Of a stretch of DNA of 64,000 nucleotides, positions 1 through 8,352 are shown piece after piece (the first letter of the stretch is position 1; each line of letters begins with the position of its first letter). The stretch is from VGJW01 sp035285595 (GTDB taxonomy: Bacteria; Cyanobacteriota; Sericytochromatia; S15B-MN24; VGJW01): contig JAYKGV010000002.1 of assembly GCA_035285595.1 (NCBI GenBank), positions 1-64,000 on the forward strand, read 5' to 3'. The translations under genes and the position numbers were made by a program. The notes under the pieces are model-generated. The model did not search any database. It was not told the origin of the DNA and worked only from the letters and a program-made list of their open reading frames with translations.

Positions 1-948
1 CTGGGCGACGAGACGGTGGTCAAGGAGCTGGCCGCTCTTGCCTCCAAGGGGATGCCCAATGACGACCCCGTGCGGGTGTACCTGCGGGAGATCGGCCAGA
101 AGAAGCTGCTGAGCGGGGCACAGGAGATCGAGCTGGCCCGACGGATTGCGGCGGGGGTGGAGAATCCCGAGCTGGCCGCTGACGCGGAAGCCGCCAAGCG
201 CCAGATGGTCGAGGCCAGCCTTCGCCTCGTGGTGGGCATCGCCAAGAAGTACAACGGGCGCAGCAACATGCAGTTCCTGGACCTGATCCAGGAAGGCAAC
301 CTGGGTCTGATCCGGGCGGTCGAGAAATTCGACTATGCCAAGGGCTTCAGGTTCAGCACCTATGCGACGTGGTGGATTCGCCAGGCCATCACCCGTGCCA
401 TCGCCGACCAGGCGCGCACGATCCGGATTCCCGTCCACATGGTCGAGACCATCAACAAGATGCGGCGCATCAGCCAGGAGATGGCCCAGGCCGCAGGACG
501 GACGCCTACCGATGCCGAATTGGCCGCGAAGCTGGACATCACGGTCGAGAAGCTGCGCGAGATTCGCAGGATATCCGAGGAGCCCGCATCACTTTCGGAG
601 ATTGTATTTATCGAAAGGGATGATGAAAACAGAGCCCAGTCGATAGCCCTAGAGGAGATCATCCCGGATGATACCGGGGGCGGAGACGATGCAGGTTTAT
701 TTGACCGGGTCAGCCGTGAAATATTACTCGAGCATATAAACGAGGTCCTGGAGCAGTTGCAGGATCGCGAGCGCGAGGTCCTGCGCATGCGCTTCGGCCT
801 CGATGACGGCCACAGCCATACGCTCGAGGAGGTCGGCCAGCGCTTCAACGTCACGCGTGAGCGCGTCCGCCAGATCGAGGCCAAGGCCCTGCGCAAGCTG
901 CGTCACCCCAATCGCAACAGGCGCCTGAAGGGCTACGTCGAGGACTAA
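1..948 (+). CDS. rpoD: Primary-type sigma-70 factor (RpoD/SigA family), 5' partial
   Basis: RNA polymerase sigma factor that directs core enzyme to housekeeping promoters. The frame is open to the window edge, so the true start lies upstream; the GTG at 16 is only the first start-like codon seen. From that GTG, region 1.2 (DPVRVYLREIG) is near residues 17-27. Regions 2.1-2.4 include GLIRAVEKFDYAKGFRFSTY and WWIRQAI near 97-127, region 3 is near 135-190, and region 4.2 carries the helix-turn-helix TLEEVGQRFNVTRERVRQIE near the C-terminus. The intact region 1.2 and strong region 4.2 fit group 1 or 2 sigma factors better than ECF or flagellar types. Odd feature: codons from about 571 to 745 are AT-rich (ATA, TTA, CTA, GTA, AGA), unlike the rest of the gene. 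No obvious plus-strand terminator follows apart from the hairpin at 1070-1105. Confidence 0.93.
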   Translation: MGDETVVKELAALASKGMPNDDPVRVYLREIGQKKLLSGAQEIELARRIAAGVENPELAADAEAAKRQMVEASLRLVVGIAKKYNGRSNMQFLDLIQEGNLGLIRAVEKFDYAKGFRFSTYATWWIRQAITRAIADQARTIRIPVHMVETINKMRRISQEMAQAAGRTPTDAELAAKLDITVEKLREIRRISEEPASLSEIVFIERDDENRAQSIALEEIIPDDTGGGDDAGLFDRVSREILLEHINEVLEQLQDREREVLRMRFGLDDGHSHTLEEVGQRFNVTRERVRQIEAKALRKLRHPNRNRRLKGYVED

Positions 949-1069
949 GCAAAAACCTGCCGCCAGATTAACGACCGTACACCTTGGTAGGTTCTTACGT
1001 AGCCACCAGAGGCAGAAAGCAATTCCCCTGAATTCCCGGCCACTGTTGCCCCGGCGTTGCCCCAACGAA

Positions 1070-1105
1070 GAAGCGGGTCCCGGCGCAATCGCCGAAACCC
1101 GCTTC
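1070..1105 (-). terminator. Hairpin downstream of tRNA-Lys, possibly bidirectional
   Basis: A 9-bp outer stem (GAAGCGGGT with ACCCGCTTC) encloses a 5-bp inner stem with a CAAT loop. On the minus strand it follows the tRNA-Lys gene and is trailed by TTCGTT. On the plus strand it follows the sigma gene and is trailed by GTTCCT. The U-tracts are weak, so terminator function is inferred mainly from stem strength and position. Confidence 0.5.
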
Positions 1106-1114
1106 GTTCCTAGG

Positions 1115-1187
<73 letters not shown>

Positions 1188-1198
1188 GCAGGGCAATC

Positions 1199-1228
1199 AG
1201 ACTACCATCCAGGGCTCTCCGCCGTCAA
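1199..1228 (-). promoter_or_regulatory. Sigma-70-type promoter of tRNA-Lys
   Basis: On the minus strand, TTGACG (1228-1223) and TAGTCT (1204-1199) are separated by 18 bases. The predicted start near 1192 lies about five bases before the mature tRNA 5' end. The same TTGACG-N18-TAG pattern recurs upstream of the small gene at 59327. Confidence 0.6.
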
Positions 1229-1330
1229 ATGTGACTCGCCACACCTCGCGACCGTTCGACCGACCGTTAAGGTAAGACGGATGCGGCGGATGCCCCCAGG
1301 TGTGGCCGAAGGCCCCTGCTGTCCGCTAGC

Positions 1331-2629
1331 ATGCTGGCTCTCGTCCGTTCAGGTTGTCGCACGCCCATGCTCCTCGTTCCTCTGGTGCCCCCGCCCGTCC
1401 CGCCGGCCCTTTCGGCCCGTGCGGCGGTCCTCATGGATGGGGACACTGGCGCGACTCTCATGGCCCGCAATCCTGACCTCGAGCTGCCTCAGGCCAGCAC
1501 GACCAAGCTCATGACCGCTCTCGTTGCGGCCGAATCCGGTCAGCTTGACCGGGTCGTCACGATTTCATCGGCCAGTGCGGCCGTGGAAGGCTCGTCGATG
1601 ATCCTCGAGGCCGGTGAGCAACGGACGATCCGCGAATTGCTCCAGGGTTTGCTTCTGGTTTCGGGCAACGACGCCGCTTTTTCGCTGGCCGAGGCCATCG
1701 GGGGCAATCCGCAAGGCTTCGTCGATCGCATGAATGCCAAAGCCCGCCAATTGGGCCTGAAGCATACGCATTACGCAAATCCCCACGGCTTGCCCGACCC
1801 CACGCATCACAGTTCGGCGCGGGATTTGGCGATCATCGCTCGAGCGGCCTTTGCCCATCCGGTGGTGGCTGAAATCGCCGCGACCAAAGTCATCGATCTG
1901 CCGGGTAATGGTCTGGTCAGAACCCGTCGCCTGGTGAATCACAACAAGCTTCTTGGCAAGTTTCCCGGAGCGTGGGGTGGAAAGACCGGTTACACCTCGG
2001 TTGCCGGGCGTTGTTTCGTGGGGTCCGCGCGGCGCGACGGCCGCTACGTCATCGAAGCCATCCTCGACAGCCCTCGGTTGTGGGTCGATGCGGCCAACCT
2101 GCTCAACTTCGGTATCAAGCGTTTCCAGACGTTCCAGCTCGGGCAGGTCGGCACGCCCATGGGGTCGGTATCGATCGAGGACGGCGTGGATCATGAAGTG
2201 CCCTTGGCCTTGGCCCGACGGGCTGCCCTGGTGGCTCCGCGAGGCACCCGCGAACCCCAAAGTTTCACGGAGTTGTCAAAGGTTCAGGCACCGGTCCGTG
2301 CCGGTCAGACGCTCGGACATCTGGTCGCTGTACGCGATGGCGAAGAACTGGGTCGTTGGCCCCTCGTTGCCACGCACGACGTAGCTGAGGCCACACCGTG
2401 GCCGCTCCGACTCGTGCAGGGACTGGCCATCCTTTTCGGGCTCCTCTTCGTGCCCCGCCTGGTCTTCGGATTCGTGCGCCGTTGGCGCCGCGCCGGCCAG
2501 CGTCGTCGGGCCTATGCCGCCCGCCGGGCCCAGGCGGCGGGCCTGACGCAGGTGCCGCTCGTGCAGAGACCCGCACCGACCAGAGCCCTTACGGCCCCCC
2601 TCTCGGGTCCCCGAACGACGTATCTCTAG
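1331..2629 (+). CDS. dacA: D-alanyl-D-alanine carboxypeptidase (PBP5/DacA family)
   Basis: Serine peptidase that removes the terminal D-Ala from peptidoglycan stem peptides in the periplasm. Class A low-molecular-weight PBP motifs are all present: S56-T-T-K59, S111-G-N113 and K218-T-G220. A short hydrophobic, proline-rich N-terminus (about residues 12-28) acts as the export signal. A hydrophobic helix near residues 357-375 followed by an Arg-rich tail is a C-terminal membrane anchor, longer than the amphipathic anchor of E. coli PBP5. The start could instead be the ATG at 1367 (residue 13), which gives a tidier signal peptide; a TAGCAT box overlaps the upstream ATG. The Clp-N protein gene follows after a 73-bp gap that contains its own -10 box. 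Confidence 0.9.
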   Translation: MLALVRSGCRTPMLLVPLVPPPVPPALSARAAVLMDGDTGATLMARNPDLELPQASTTKLMTALVAAESGQLDRVVTISSASAAVEGSSMILEAGEQRTIRELLQGLLLVSGNDAAFSLAEAIGGNPQGFVDRMNAKARQLGLKHTHYANPHGLPDPTHHSSARDLAIIARAAFAHPVVAEIAATKVIDLPGNGLVRTRRLVNHNKLLGKFPGAWGGKTGYTSVAGRCFVGSARRDGRYVIEAILDSPRLWVDAANLLNFGIKRFQTFQLGQVGTPMGSVSIEDGVDHEVPLALARRAALVAPRGTREPQSFTELSKVQAPVRAGQTLGHLVAVRDGEELGRWPLVATHDVAEATPWPLRLVQGLAILFGLLFVPRLVFGFVRRWRRAGQRRRAYAARRAQAAGLTQVPLVQRPAPTRALTAPLSGPRTTYL

Positions 2630-2690
2630 GAAGGTCGGGAAGGGTCGTCGATCCTTCCGCTCTCCCGGACCATGCCGACGTTCGCGGTGC

Positions 2691-2696
2691 TAGGAT
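2691..2696 (+). promoter_or_regulatory. Extended -10 box of the Clp-N protein gene
   Basis: TAGGAT preceded by TGC forms an extended -10 (TGnTAnnnT). Counting the last T as -7 puts the transcription start exactly on the A of the ATG at 2703, predicting a leaderless mRNA. No clear -35 hexamer is visible. Confidence 0.45.
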
Positions 2697-2702
2697 GGGC
2701 GC

Positions 2703-3647
2703 ATGCTCGAGCACTTTTCAGCCGGAGCCATCGCTGCCATCCGCCAAGCCCAGGAAGAAGCGCGCCGTGCGGAATTCAGCCGCATGAACGCGGCGCATCT
2801 TGTGTTGGGCCTTGCCGGAGATCCTTCAGGTCTCGCAGGGCAGGCGCTCGTGGGAGCAGGCTTCGACGTGCGTCGGGCCCGTTTGGTCGCAGGGCGGCTC
2901 TGGGGGCGAGGTTACGAGCGGGCTCAGGAGATCGTGCCGGCCGAGGAAGCCCGTGAGGTCTTCGAACGCGCCATGGAAATCGCCGGCCGGACGCATCCGC
3001 TTCTGGTCGACACGCAAGACCTGCTCCGTGCGATCCTGGCCCAGGCCGAAGGCCGTGGCCACGAACTCATCCGGGCCTTCGGGATCGACCCTGCGGCCTT
3101 GCTGGATCTCCTGATGACGGCACGCGATGCGGAATTGGCGGGCAATGCCGTGCCCCAGACGTCCCCACAGGTCCCGCCCAGGCATTATCACCCGCGTCTG
3201 CTCGCCCCTCTGGCCAAGGCTGCACTCGAGCGAGCAGAGGGTGAAACCCGTGCGGCTGGCCATCACATCATCGGGACGGAGCAACTGCTGCTGGGCCTCC
3301 TGCAGACGCCCGGTGGGACCGCCGCTGCCGTACTCGATCGACATGGCGTGCGGGCGGATGATGTGCGTGGTCTCGTCCATCGGGTGATCGGTCCGGGCTC
3401 GGGAACCCTCTTCGCGCCCGTGCCGTCCCGGTACCTGGGAGAGGCCTGCGAACATGCGTGGCAGGTCGCTTTGGCCCGTCGTCATGAAGGAGTCGGTACG
3501 GGGCACCTCCTGCTAGGTGTGCTGGATCTCGACGCAGGTGGGGCGTTGCATATGCTCGACCTGCTCCGGGCTCCGCTCTCCGCTCTGCAATATGACGTCG
3601 AGCAAGCCTTCGAAGACGATCCGCGGGCCATCGAACCCGTCTGGTAA
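2703..3647 (+). CDS. Stand-alone protein with two Clp-N domains
   Basis: Resembles the N-terminal substrate/adaptor-binding domain of ClpA/ClpC unfoldases but lacks any AAA+ module. Residues 3-142 form one double repeat (FSAGAIAAIRQAQEEAR and HLVLGLAG, then AREVFERAMEIA and DLLRAILAQ). Residues 165-302 form a second (LAPLAKAALERAEGE and QLLLGLL, then ACEHAWQVALARR and HLLLGVL). At 314 residues the protein is essentially two Clp-N domains joined by a short proline-containing linker. There is no Walker motif, signal peptide or TM segment. By analogy with plant ClpT and related ClpS/ClpN adaptors it may modulate a Clp protease, but this is inference. The predicted promoter makes the mRNA leaderless. 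Confidence 0.8.
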   Translation: MLEHFSAGAIAAIRQAQEEARRAEFSRMNAAHLVLGLAGDPSGLAGQALVGAGFDVRRARLVAGRLWGRGYERAQEIVPAEEAREVFERAMEIAGRTHPLLVDTQDLLRAILAQAEGRGHELIRAFGIDPAALLDLLMTARDAELAGNAVPQTSPQVPPRHYHPRLLAPLAKAALERAEGETRAAGHHIIGTEQLLLGLLQTPGGTAAAVLDRHGVRADDVRGLVHRVIGPGSGTLFAPVPSRYLGEACEHAWQVALARRHEGVGTGHLLLGVLDLDAGGALHMLDLLRAPLSALQYDVEQAFEDDPRAIEPVW

Positions 3648-3725
3648 GATGCCTTGAAGTTGCCCTTCGGGGCGTGTCGTCCAAGCCTCGCCGTCGCCTC
3701 CCTCCGCCCACCGAGGTCCTGTCCC

Positions 3726-4730
3726 GTGAATCAGCTGCTGTATCGATTCCTGCCTCTTGCCTTGGCGGCCGCAGTCGGCCTCGTCGCTTGCAAGGGCGCA
3801 GGCGACGATACAGGTGCCTTGAGGGTCGGCTTGGTCACCGACGTCGGCGGCCTCAATGACCAAGGCTTCAATTCACTGGCTTACAAGGGCCTGAGAAAGG
3901 TCAAGAAGGACCTTGGCGCCAAGACTTCCGTCATCGAGTCGCAGAAGGCGAGCGACTACGAGAAGAACTTGGCGCAGTTCGCTGGCGAGAAGTATGACCT
4001 CGTCATCAGCGTCGGTTTCATGATGGGCGATGCCACCCGCAAGGTGGCCGAGCGCTTCCCCGATGCGCGTTTTGCCATCGTGGACTTCCGCTATGACAAG
4101 GTCCTGCCCAACGTCGCGGGTTATACCTTCGCCGAGGAACAGGCGGGCTTTCTGGCTGGCGCCTTGGCCGCGCTCACGACCAAGACCGGCAAGGTGGGCT
4201 TCGTGGGTGGGATGGACGTGCCGGTGATTCATCGCTTCAAGGTGGGATACGAGGAAGGCGTGAAGTTGGCGGCGCCCCAGGTCAAGATCCTGTCGGGTTA
4301 CACCGGCAACTTCACCGATTCGGCCAAGGGGGCGGAGGTCGCCACGTCGCAGTTTCAGAATGGAGCCGACATCATCTTCCAGGCGGCTGGGGCAAGCGGG
4401 ATCGGGGTGATCGACGCCGCCAAGCAGCAGAAGAAGCTTGCCATTGGCGTTGATGCGGACCAGAGCGGGATCGCCCCCGACCATGTGCTTTCCAGTGCGC
4501 TCAAGAAGGTCGACCTTGCCGTGGTCAAGGCGGTGGAGTCCGTCATGGACAAGACGTTCAAGGGGGGCAACACCAAGCTCACCTTGGCCGATGATGCGGT
4601 GGGGCTGGCGCCTTTCGGCAAGCTCGATGCGCAGGTTTCGTCCGAGACCCGCAAGACGCTCGAAAGTCTCAGAGGCAAGCTGGCCAAGGGTGAGATCGTG
4701 GTCAAGCTGTCCAAGGCCGACCAGAACTAG
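3726..4730 (+). CDS. BMP-family substrate-binding lipoprotein of an ABC importer
   Basis: Binding protein of the basic membrane protein (BMP/Med/TmpC) family, usually specific for purine nucleosides or related compounds. I chose the GTG at 3726 because it is preceded by GAGG and gives a clean lipoprotein signal ending GLVAC, with Cys22 as the lipidated residue. Family features include the early D-V-G-G-L-N-D-Q-G-F-N motif and a later D-A-D-Q-S segment in the ligand pocket. At 334 residues it is normal length. It leads an operon with the double ATPase (12 bp downstream) and two permeases, forming a complete importer. TGGTAAGAT, overlapping the stop of the preceding gene, could be a -10 box for this operon. 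Confidence 0.9.
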   Translation: MNQLLYRFLPLALAAAVGLVACKGAGDDTGALRVGLVTDVGGLNDQGFNSLAYKGLRKVKKDLGAKTSVIESQKASDYEKNLAQFAGEKYDLVISVGFMMGDATRKVAERFPDARFAIVDFRYDKVLPNVAGYTFAEEQAGFLAGALAALTTKTGKVGFVGGMDVPVIHRFKVGYEEGVKLAAPQVKILSGYTGNFTDSAKGAEVATSQFQNGADIIFQAAGASGIGVIDAAKQQKKLAIGVDADQSGIAPDHVLSSALKKVDLAVVKAVESVMDKTFKGGNTKLTLADDAVGLAPFGKLDAQVSSETRKTLESLRGKLAKGEIVVKLSKADQN

Positions 4731-4742
4731 GGAGTGTCTACG

Positions 4743-6293
4743 ATGGTTCCGGCCGTCGCCCTGGAGGGCATCACCAAGATCTATCCGGGCGTCATCGCCA
4801 ACCAGGATGTGGATTGGACCTTGGAGTGGGGGCAGATTCATGCCCTGCTGGGCGAGAATGGCGCGGGCAAGTCCACGCTGATGAACATCCTCTACGGTAT
4901 GACCGTTCCGGATTCGGGCCGAATCGTGCTCGAGGGTCGGGAGGTCCGCATCGGCAGTCCCAGCGAGGCCATCCGGCTTGGCATCGGGATGGTGCACCAA
5001 CACTTCCAGCTCGTGGGTTCGCTTACCGTCGCCCAGAACGTCTTGATGGGCATGGAGCCGAGGCGCTTCGGCCTCGTCGACACCTCGGCCAGCCACGACA
5101 AGGTTCGGGCCCTCGCGGATCAGGTCGGCTTGCCTATCGACCCGGCGGCTCTCGTCGAGGATTTGCCGGTCGGCCTGCAACAGCGGGTTGAAATACTCAA
5201 GGTGTTGGCGAGGGATGCCCGAATCTTGATCTTCGACGAGCCGACCGCTGTGCTGACGCCACAGGAGATCGCCCTTCTCGGGCAAGTCATGCAGCGTCTG
5301 GCCGCCGAGGGCAAGGCCCTGGTGTTCATCACCCACAAGATGCGCGAGGTTCAGGCCATCGCAACCCACGTGACGGTCATGCGTGCCGGCCGCAAGGTGG
5401 GCGTCGCGGATCCTCGCAGGGCGACGGCCGCCGAACTTGCAGCCCTCGTTGTCGGTCGTCCCCTGAAGTCGCCTCCGGAGACGCCGCCATCGGCGGGCGG
5501 AGCGACCCTTCTGCAGGTCCAGGACGTTTCGTGTCGCAGTGCCCGGGGCCTTGAAGCCCTGCGAGGGGTCTCGCTCGAAGTCAAGGCTGGTGAGATCGTG
5601 GGGCTCATCGGGGTCGAGGGCAACGGCCAAAGCGAGCTCGTCGAGGTGATTGCGGGTCTGCGTCCGGTCTCCGCCGGCAGGATCCTCCTCGCGCCCAGAG
5701 GGGGTGGGGCGTTCGTCGACCTGACCCGAGCCACACCAGGCGCCCGTCGGACTGCCGGTGTCGGTCACGTGGCGGAAGATCGCCTCAGGCGCGCCGTCAT
5801 CAAGTCCTGGAGCATTGCGGACAATCTCGTATTCGATCGCTTCCATCAGTTGCCGTACGCCAAGGCCGGGCGTCTCGATCACGAGACGATCCGCCAGCGC
5901 GGAGCGACCATGTTGGCGCGTTACCGCATCAAGGCACCTGATGCCCAGACGCCGGTGGGCTCCCTTTCGGGGGGCAACCAACAAAAGGTCGTGATGGCCC
6001 GGGAGCTCGACGATCGGTACCACGTGCTGTTGATTGCCCAGCCGACTCGGGGCGTGGATGCAGGGGCCGCGGAGGCCATCCATGATGAGATGAGGGCATT
6101 GCGCGATCGTGGGGCCGGCGTTTTGTTGGTCACCAACGAACTCGATGAGTTGCTGGCCATGTCGGATCGAATCGGCGTCGTCTACCACGGCGAGATCGTG
6201 GCATGGCGTGCGCGGGGAACCGTGACCCGGGAGGAACTGGGCCGTCTCATGATCGGGGGGCGGCAAACGGGAGAGTTGGGGACACCGGCATGA
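4743..6293 (+). CDS. Nucleoside-type ABC transporter ATPase with two nucleotide-binding domains
   Basis: Energises import for the adjacent BMP binding protein and permeases. The N-terminal domain has Walker A GENGAGKST (37-45), an LPVGLQQRVEIL signature and Walker B ILIFDEPTAVL. The C-terminal domain has a degenerate Walker A (GVEGNGQSE) but a good LSGGNQQKV signature and a Walker B-like LLIAQPTRGVD. That asymmetry is typical of the sugar/nucleoside CUT2-BMP class (NupA/YufO, RbsA). The ATG at 4743 is preferred over the GTG at 4734 because GGAG at 4731-4734 is then spaced 8 bases. The stop overlaps the start of the first permease (ATGA). Confidence 0.92.
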   Translation: MVPAVALEGITKIYPGVIANQDVDWTLEWGQIHALLGENGAGKSTLMNILYGMTVPDSGRIVLEGREVRIGSPSEAIRLGIGMVHQHFQLVGSLTVAQNVLMGMEPRRFGLVDTSASHDKVRALADQVGLPIDPAALVEDLPVGLQQRVEILKVLARDARILIFDEPTAVLTPQEIALLGQVMQRLAAEGKALVFITHKMREVQAIATHVTVMRAGRKVGVADPRRATAAELAALVVGRPLKSPPETPPSAGGATLLQVQDVSCRSARGLEALRGVSLEVKAGEIVGLIGVEGNGQSELVEVIAGLRPVSAGRILLAPRGGGAFVDLTRATPGARRTAGVGHVAEDRLRRAVIKSWSIADNLVFDRFHQLPYAKAGRLDHETIRQRGATMLARYRIKAPDAQTPVGSLSGGNQQKVVMARELDDRYHVLLIAQPTRGVDAGAAEAIHDEMRALRDRGAGVLLVTNELDELLAMSDRIGVVYHGEIVAWRARGTVTREELGRLMIGGRQTGELGTPA

Positions 6294-7411
6294 AGGTCTT
6301 TTTGAGTCTTGCTTGGTCCCTCTTGGCGGTTCTGGCGGCCCTGCTGACGGGTGGTGTCGTGCTGGCCCTTTCGGGTTATGACGTCGGCGAGGCCTTGGGT
6401 GCTCTGTTCAAGGGCGCTTTCGGTACGCCCAATGCCCTGGCTGAAACCTTGGTCAACACCACCCCGTTGTTGCTTGCGGCCTTGGCCGTCGCCCTCGGAC
6501 TCAGGGCAGGACTGTTCAACATCGGAGTCGAAGGACAGTTCCTGATGGGAGGCTTGGGGGCCGTGGTGGCTGGCTACGCGCTTCCGTCGTTGCCGTGGGG
6601 GTTGCATGTGATCGTGGTGCTGGTGGCAGGGATGCTGGCCGGTGCCGGATGGGCTGCGATCCCGGCCTGGATGAAGGCGCGCTTCGGGGCCCACGAGGTC
6701 ATCACGACCATCATGTTCAACTACATCGCCTTCCGATTGGTGGGGTGGTTGGTTCGGGTGCCTCTGCATGGTCCAGGCTCGATCCCGCAGACCCGTTACG
6801 TGGTCGAAGGAGCCCGACTGCCTGTGTTGTGGGCAGACACCCGCCTGCACGCCGGCTTGATCGTCGCGTTGGCCGTCGCGGCGGGCCTGTGGTGGCTTCT
6901 GTGGCACACCCCGTGGGGCGTGGCGATCCGCGCGGTGGGGCTCAACGCCGAAGCCTCCGAGTATGCCGGCATTCGAGTCGTCAGGACCGTCGTGACCTCC
7001 CTTGCGCTCTCGGGGGGACTTGCCGGCCTGGCGGGAGCCGTCCAGCTGGCGGGTGTCGACCATCGGCTGGTCGAGGAGGGATTCTCAGCTGGTTATGGCT
7101 ATGACAGCATCGCCGTGTCCCTGCTCGGAGCGAATCATCCCTTCGCCATTGTTCCAGCGGCCTTGCTGTTTGCGTCGCTGCGCAGCGGTGCCAGCCTCAT
7201 GCAGATCGAGGCGGACGTGTCGAGCCAGATCATCAGTGTCCTGCAGGCGCTCGTCATCCTGTTCGTGGCTGCCGAAGCGGGGCTGAGGCGTGAACGTGAG
7301 CTCAAGGCGGCCCGCAAGGCGACAGCGGCTGCTCCTCCCGCAGCGCCGCCTTCTTCGGGGGCAGGGCTTGCGGCATCGGCCGGTTCGACCGGACAAGGCC
7401 AGGAGGCTTGA
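6290..7411 (+). CDS. ABC transporter permease (NupB/YufP-like)
   Basis: First inner-membrane permease of the BMP-type importer (branched-chain/ribose permease family, BPD_transp_2). Many hydrophobic helices are visible, with the family motif GLRAGLFNIGVEGQ early on and the EYAGIRV...SGGLAGLAGA segment in the second half. The ATG at 6290 overlaps the ATPase stop. The C-terminus ends in an Ala/Pro/Gly-rich tail of about 25 residues that is not part of the fold. The stop at 7409-7411 shares one base with the start of the second permease, so translation is probably coupled. Confidence 0.9.
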   Translation: MKVFLSLAWSLLAVLAALLTGGVVLALSGYDVGEALGALFKGAFGTPNALAETLVNTTPLLLAALAVALGLRAGLFNIGVEGQFLMGGLGAVVAGYALPSLPWGLHVIVVLVAGMLAGAGWAAIPAWMKARFGAHEVITTIMFNYIAFRLVGWLVRVPLHGPGSIPQTRYVVEGARLPVLWADTRLHAGLIVALAVAAGLWWLLWHTPWGVAIRAVGLNAEASEYAGIRVVRTVVTSLALSGGLAGLAGAVQLAGVDHRLVEEGFSAGYGYDSIAVSLLGANHPFAIVPAALLFASLRSGASLMQIEADVSSQIISVLQALVILFVAAEAGLRRERELKAARKATAAAPPAAPPSSGAGLAASAGSTGQGQEA

Positions 7412-8352
7412 TGGAAGCTGCCGTCTTCATCGGTTTGTTGGCCGCCATGCTACGGCTGGCCACCCCTTTGCTGCTGGGCAGCTTGTCCGGCATCTGGGCC
7501 GAGCGTTCCGGGGTGGTCAACATCGCCATCGAGGGCATGATGCTGACAGGGGCCTTCGCCGGATATGTGACCGCCGAACGTCTGCTGGACGCCGAGATCT
7601 TCGATGGCATCGGCACGGGGCACTTGTGGTTGGGCGTTTTGGCGGCCGTTGTCGCTGGTGCCGTGCTGGGTCTGGTGCATGCGTTCTGGACCCAGCGCTT
7701 CCGAACCGACCAGATCGTGAGCGGAACGGCGCTGAACATCCTTGCACTGGGAGTCACGGCCTACGCGTTGCGCCTTATCTACGATGTAGGGGGAAGTACC
7801 AAATTGCCGGAGACCCTGCCGGCCCTCTTCTCCTGGACGGTCGAAGGCAAGGATGGTCCGGTCGGCATTGCCTTCACCCCCTTGATGGTCGTCTCGGTGC
7901 TTCTCTGCCTCGTGACGCACGTCGTGCTGTTCAGGACGCCCTGGGGCATGCGCACCCAGGCTTCGGGTGAGCACCCCCTGACGTTGTCCTCTCTTGGACT
8001 TTCAGTCCTCAAGACGCGTTACGCCAACATGGCCATTTCAGGTGGCTTGGCCGGTCTTGCGGGAGCTTTCCTGACCCTCGAGGGTATCGGACAGTTCAAC
8101 GAGGGCATGACGAGCGGCAAAGGCTTCATCGCCTTGGCCGTGATGATTTTCGGTCGCTGGCGACCGCTGCCTGCCTTGGCGGCCGCATGTCTTTTCGGAC
8201 TGGCCGACGCTCTGCAGATCTTCCTGCAGACACTGGGAGTTCAGGTTCCTGCAGAGTGGTTGCAGATGCTGCCCTATCTGCTGACGCTGGTGGCCTTGAT
8301 GGGCTTGATGGGACGGGCCCGGCCGCCTGCCGCGTTAGGTCAGGTCCAGTAG
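7411..8352 (+). CDS. ABC transporter permease (NupC/YufQ-like)
   Basis: Second permease of the importer. It carries the partner motif GIWAERSGVVNIAIEGMML near the N-terminus and SGGLAGLAGAFL in the middle, with about eight to nine hydrophobic helices over 313 residues. AGGAGG at 7401-7406 precedes the ATG at 7411, so the in-frame TTG at 7408 is less likely. It is the last gene of the operon. Its 3' end overlaps the convergent minus-strand gene by 13 bp, and no terminator is visible between them. Confidence 0.9.
   Translation: MEAAVFIGLLAAMLRLATPLLLGSLSGIWAERSGVVNIAIEGMMLTGAFAGYVTAERLLDAEIFDGIGTGHLWLGVLAAVVAGAVLGLVHAFWTQRFRTDQIVSGTALNILALGVTAYALRLIYDVGGSTKLPETLPALFSWTVEGKDGPVGIAFTPLMVVSVLLCLVTHVVLFRTPWGMRTQASGEHPLTLSSLGLSVLKTRYANMAISGGLAGLAGAFLTLEGIGQFNEGMTSGKGFIALAVMIFGRWRPLPALAAACLFGLADALQIFLQTLGVQVPAEWLQMLPYLLTLVALMGLMGRARPPAALGQVQ

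Noticed and set aside
3873..6266. A 797-codon open frame on the minus strand
   Set aside because: It lies antisense to the BMP lipoprotein and ATPase genes, which have clear family motifs. Its His/Arg/Gly-rich sequence matches nothing and is the expected shadow of GC-rich codons.
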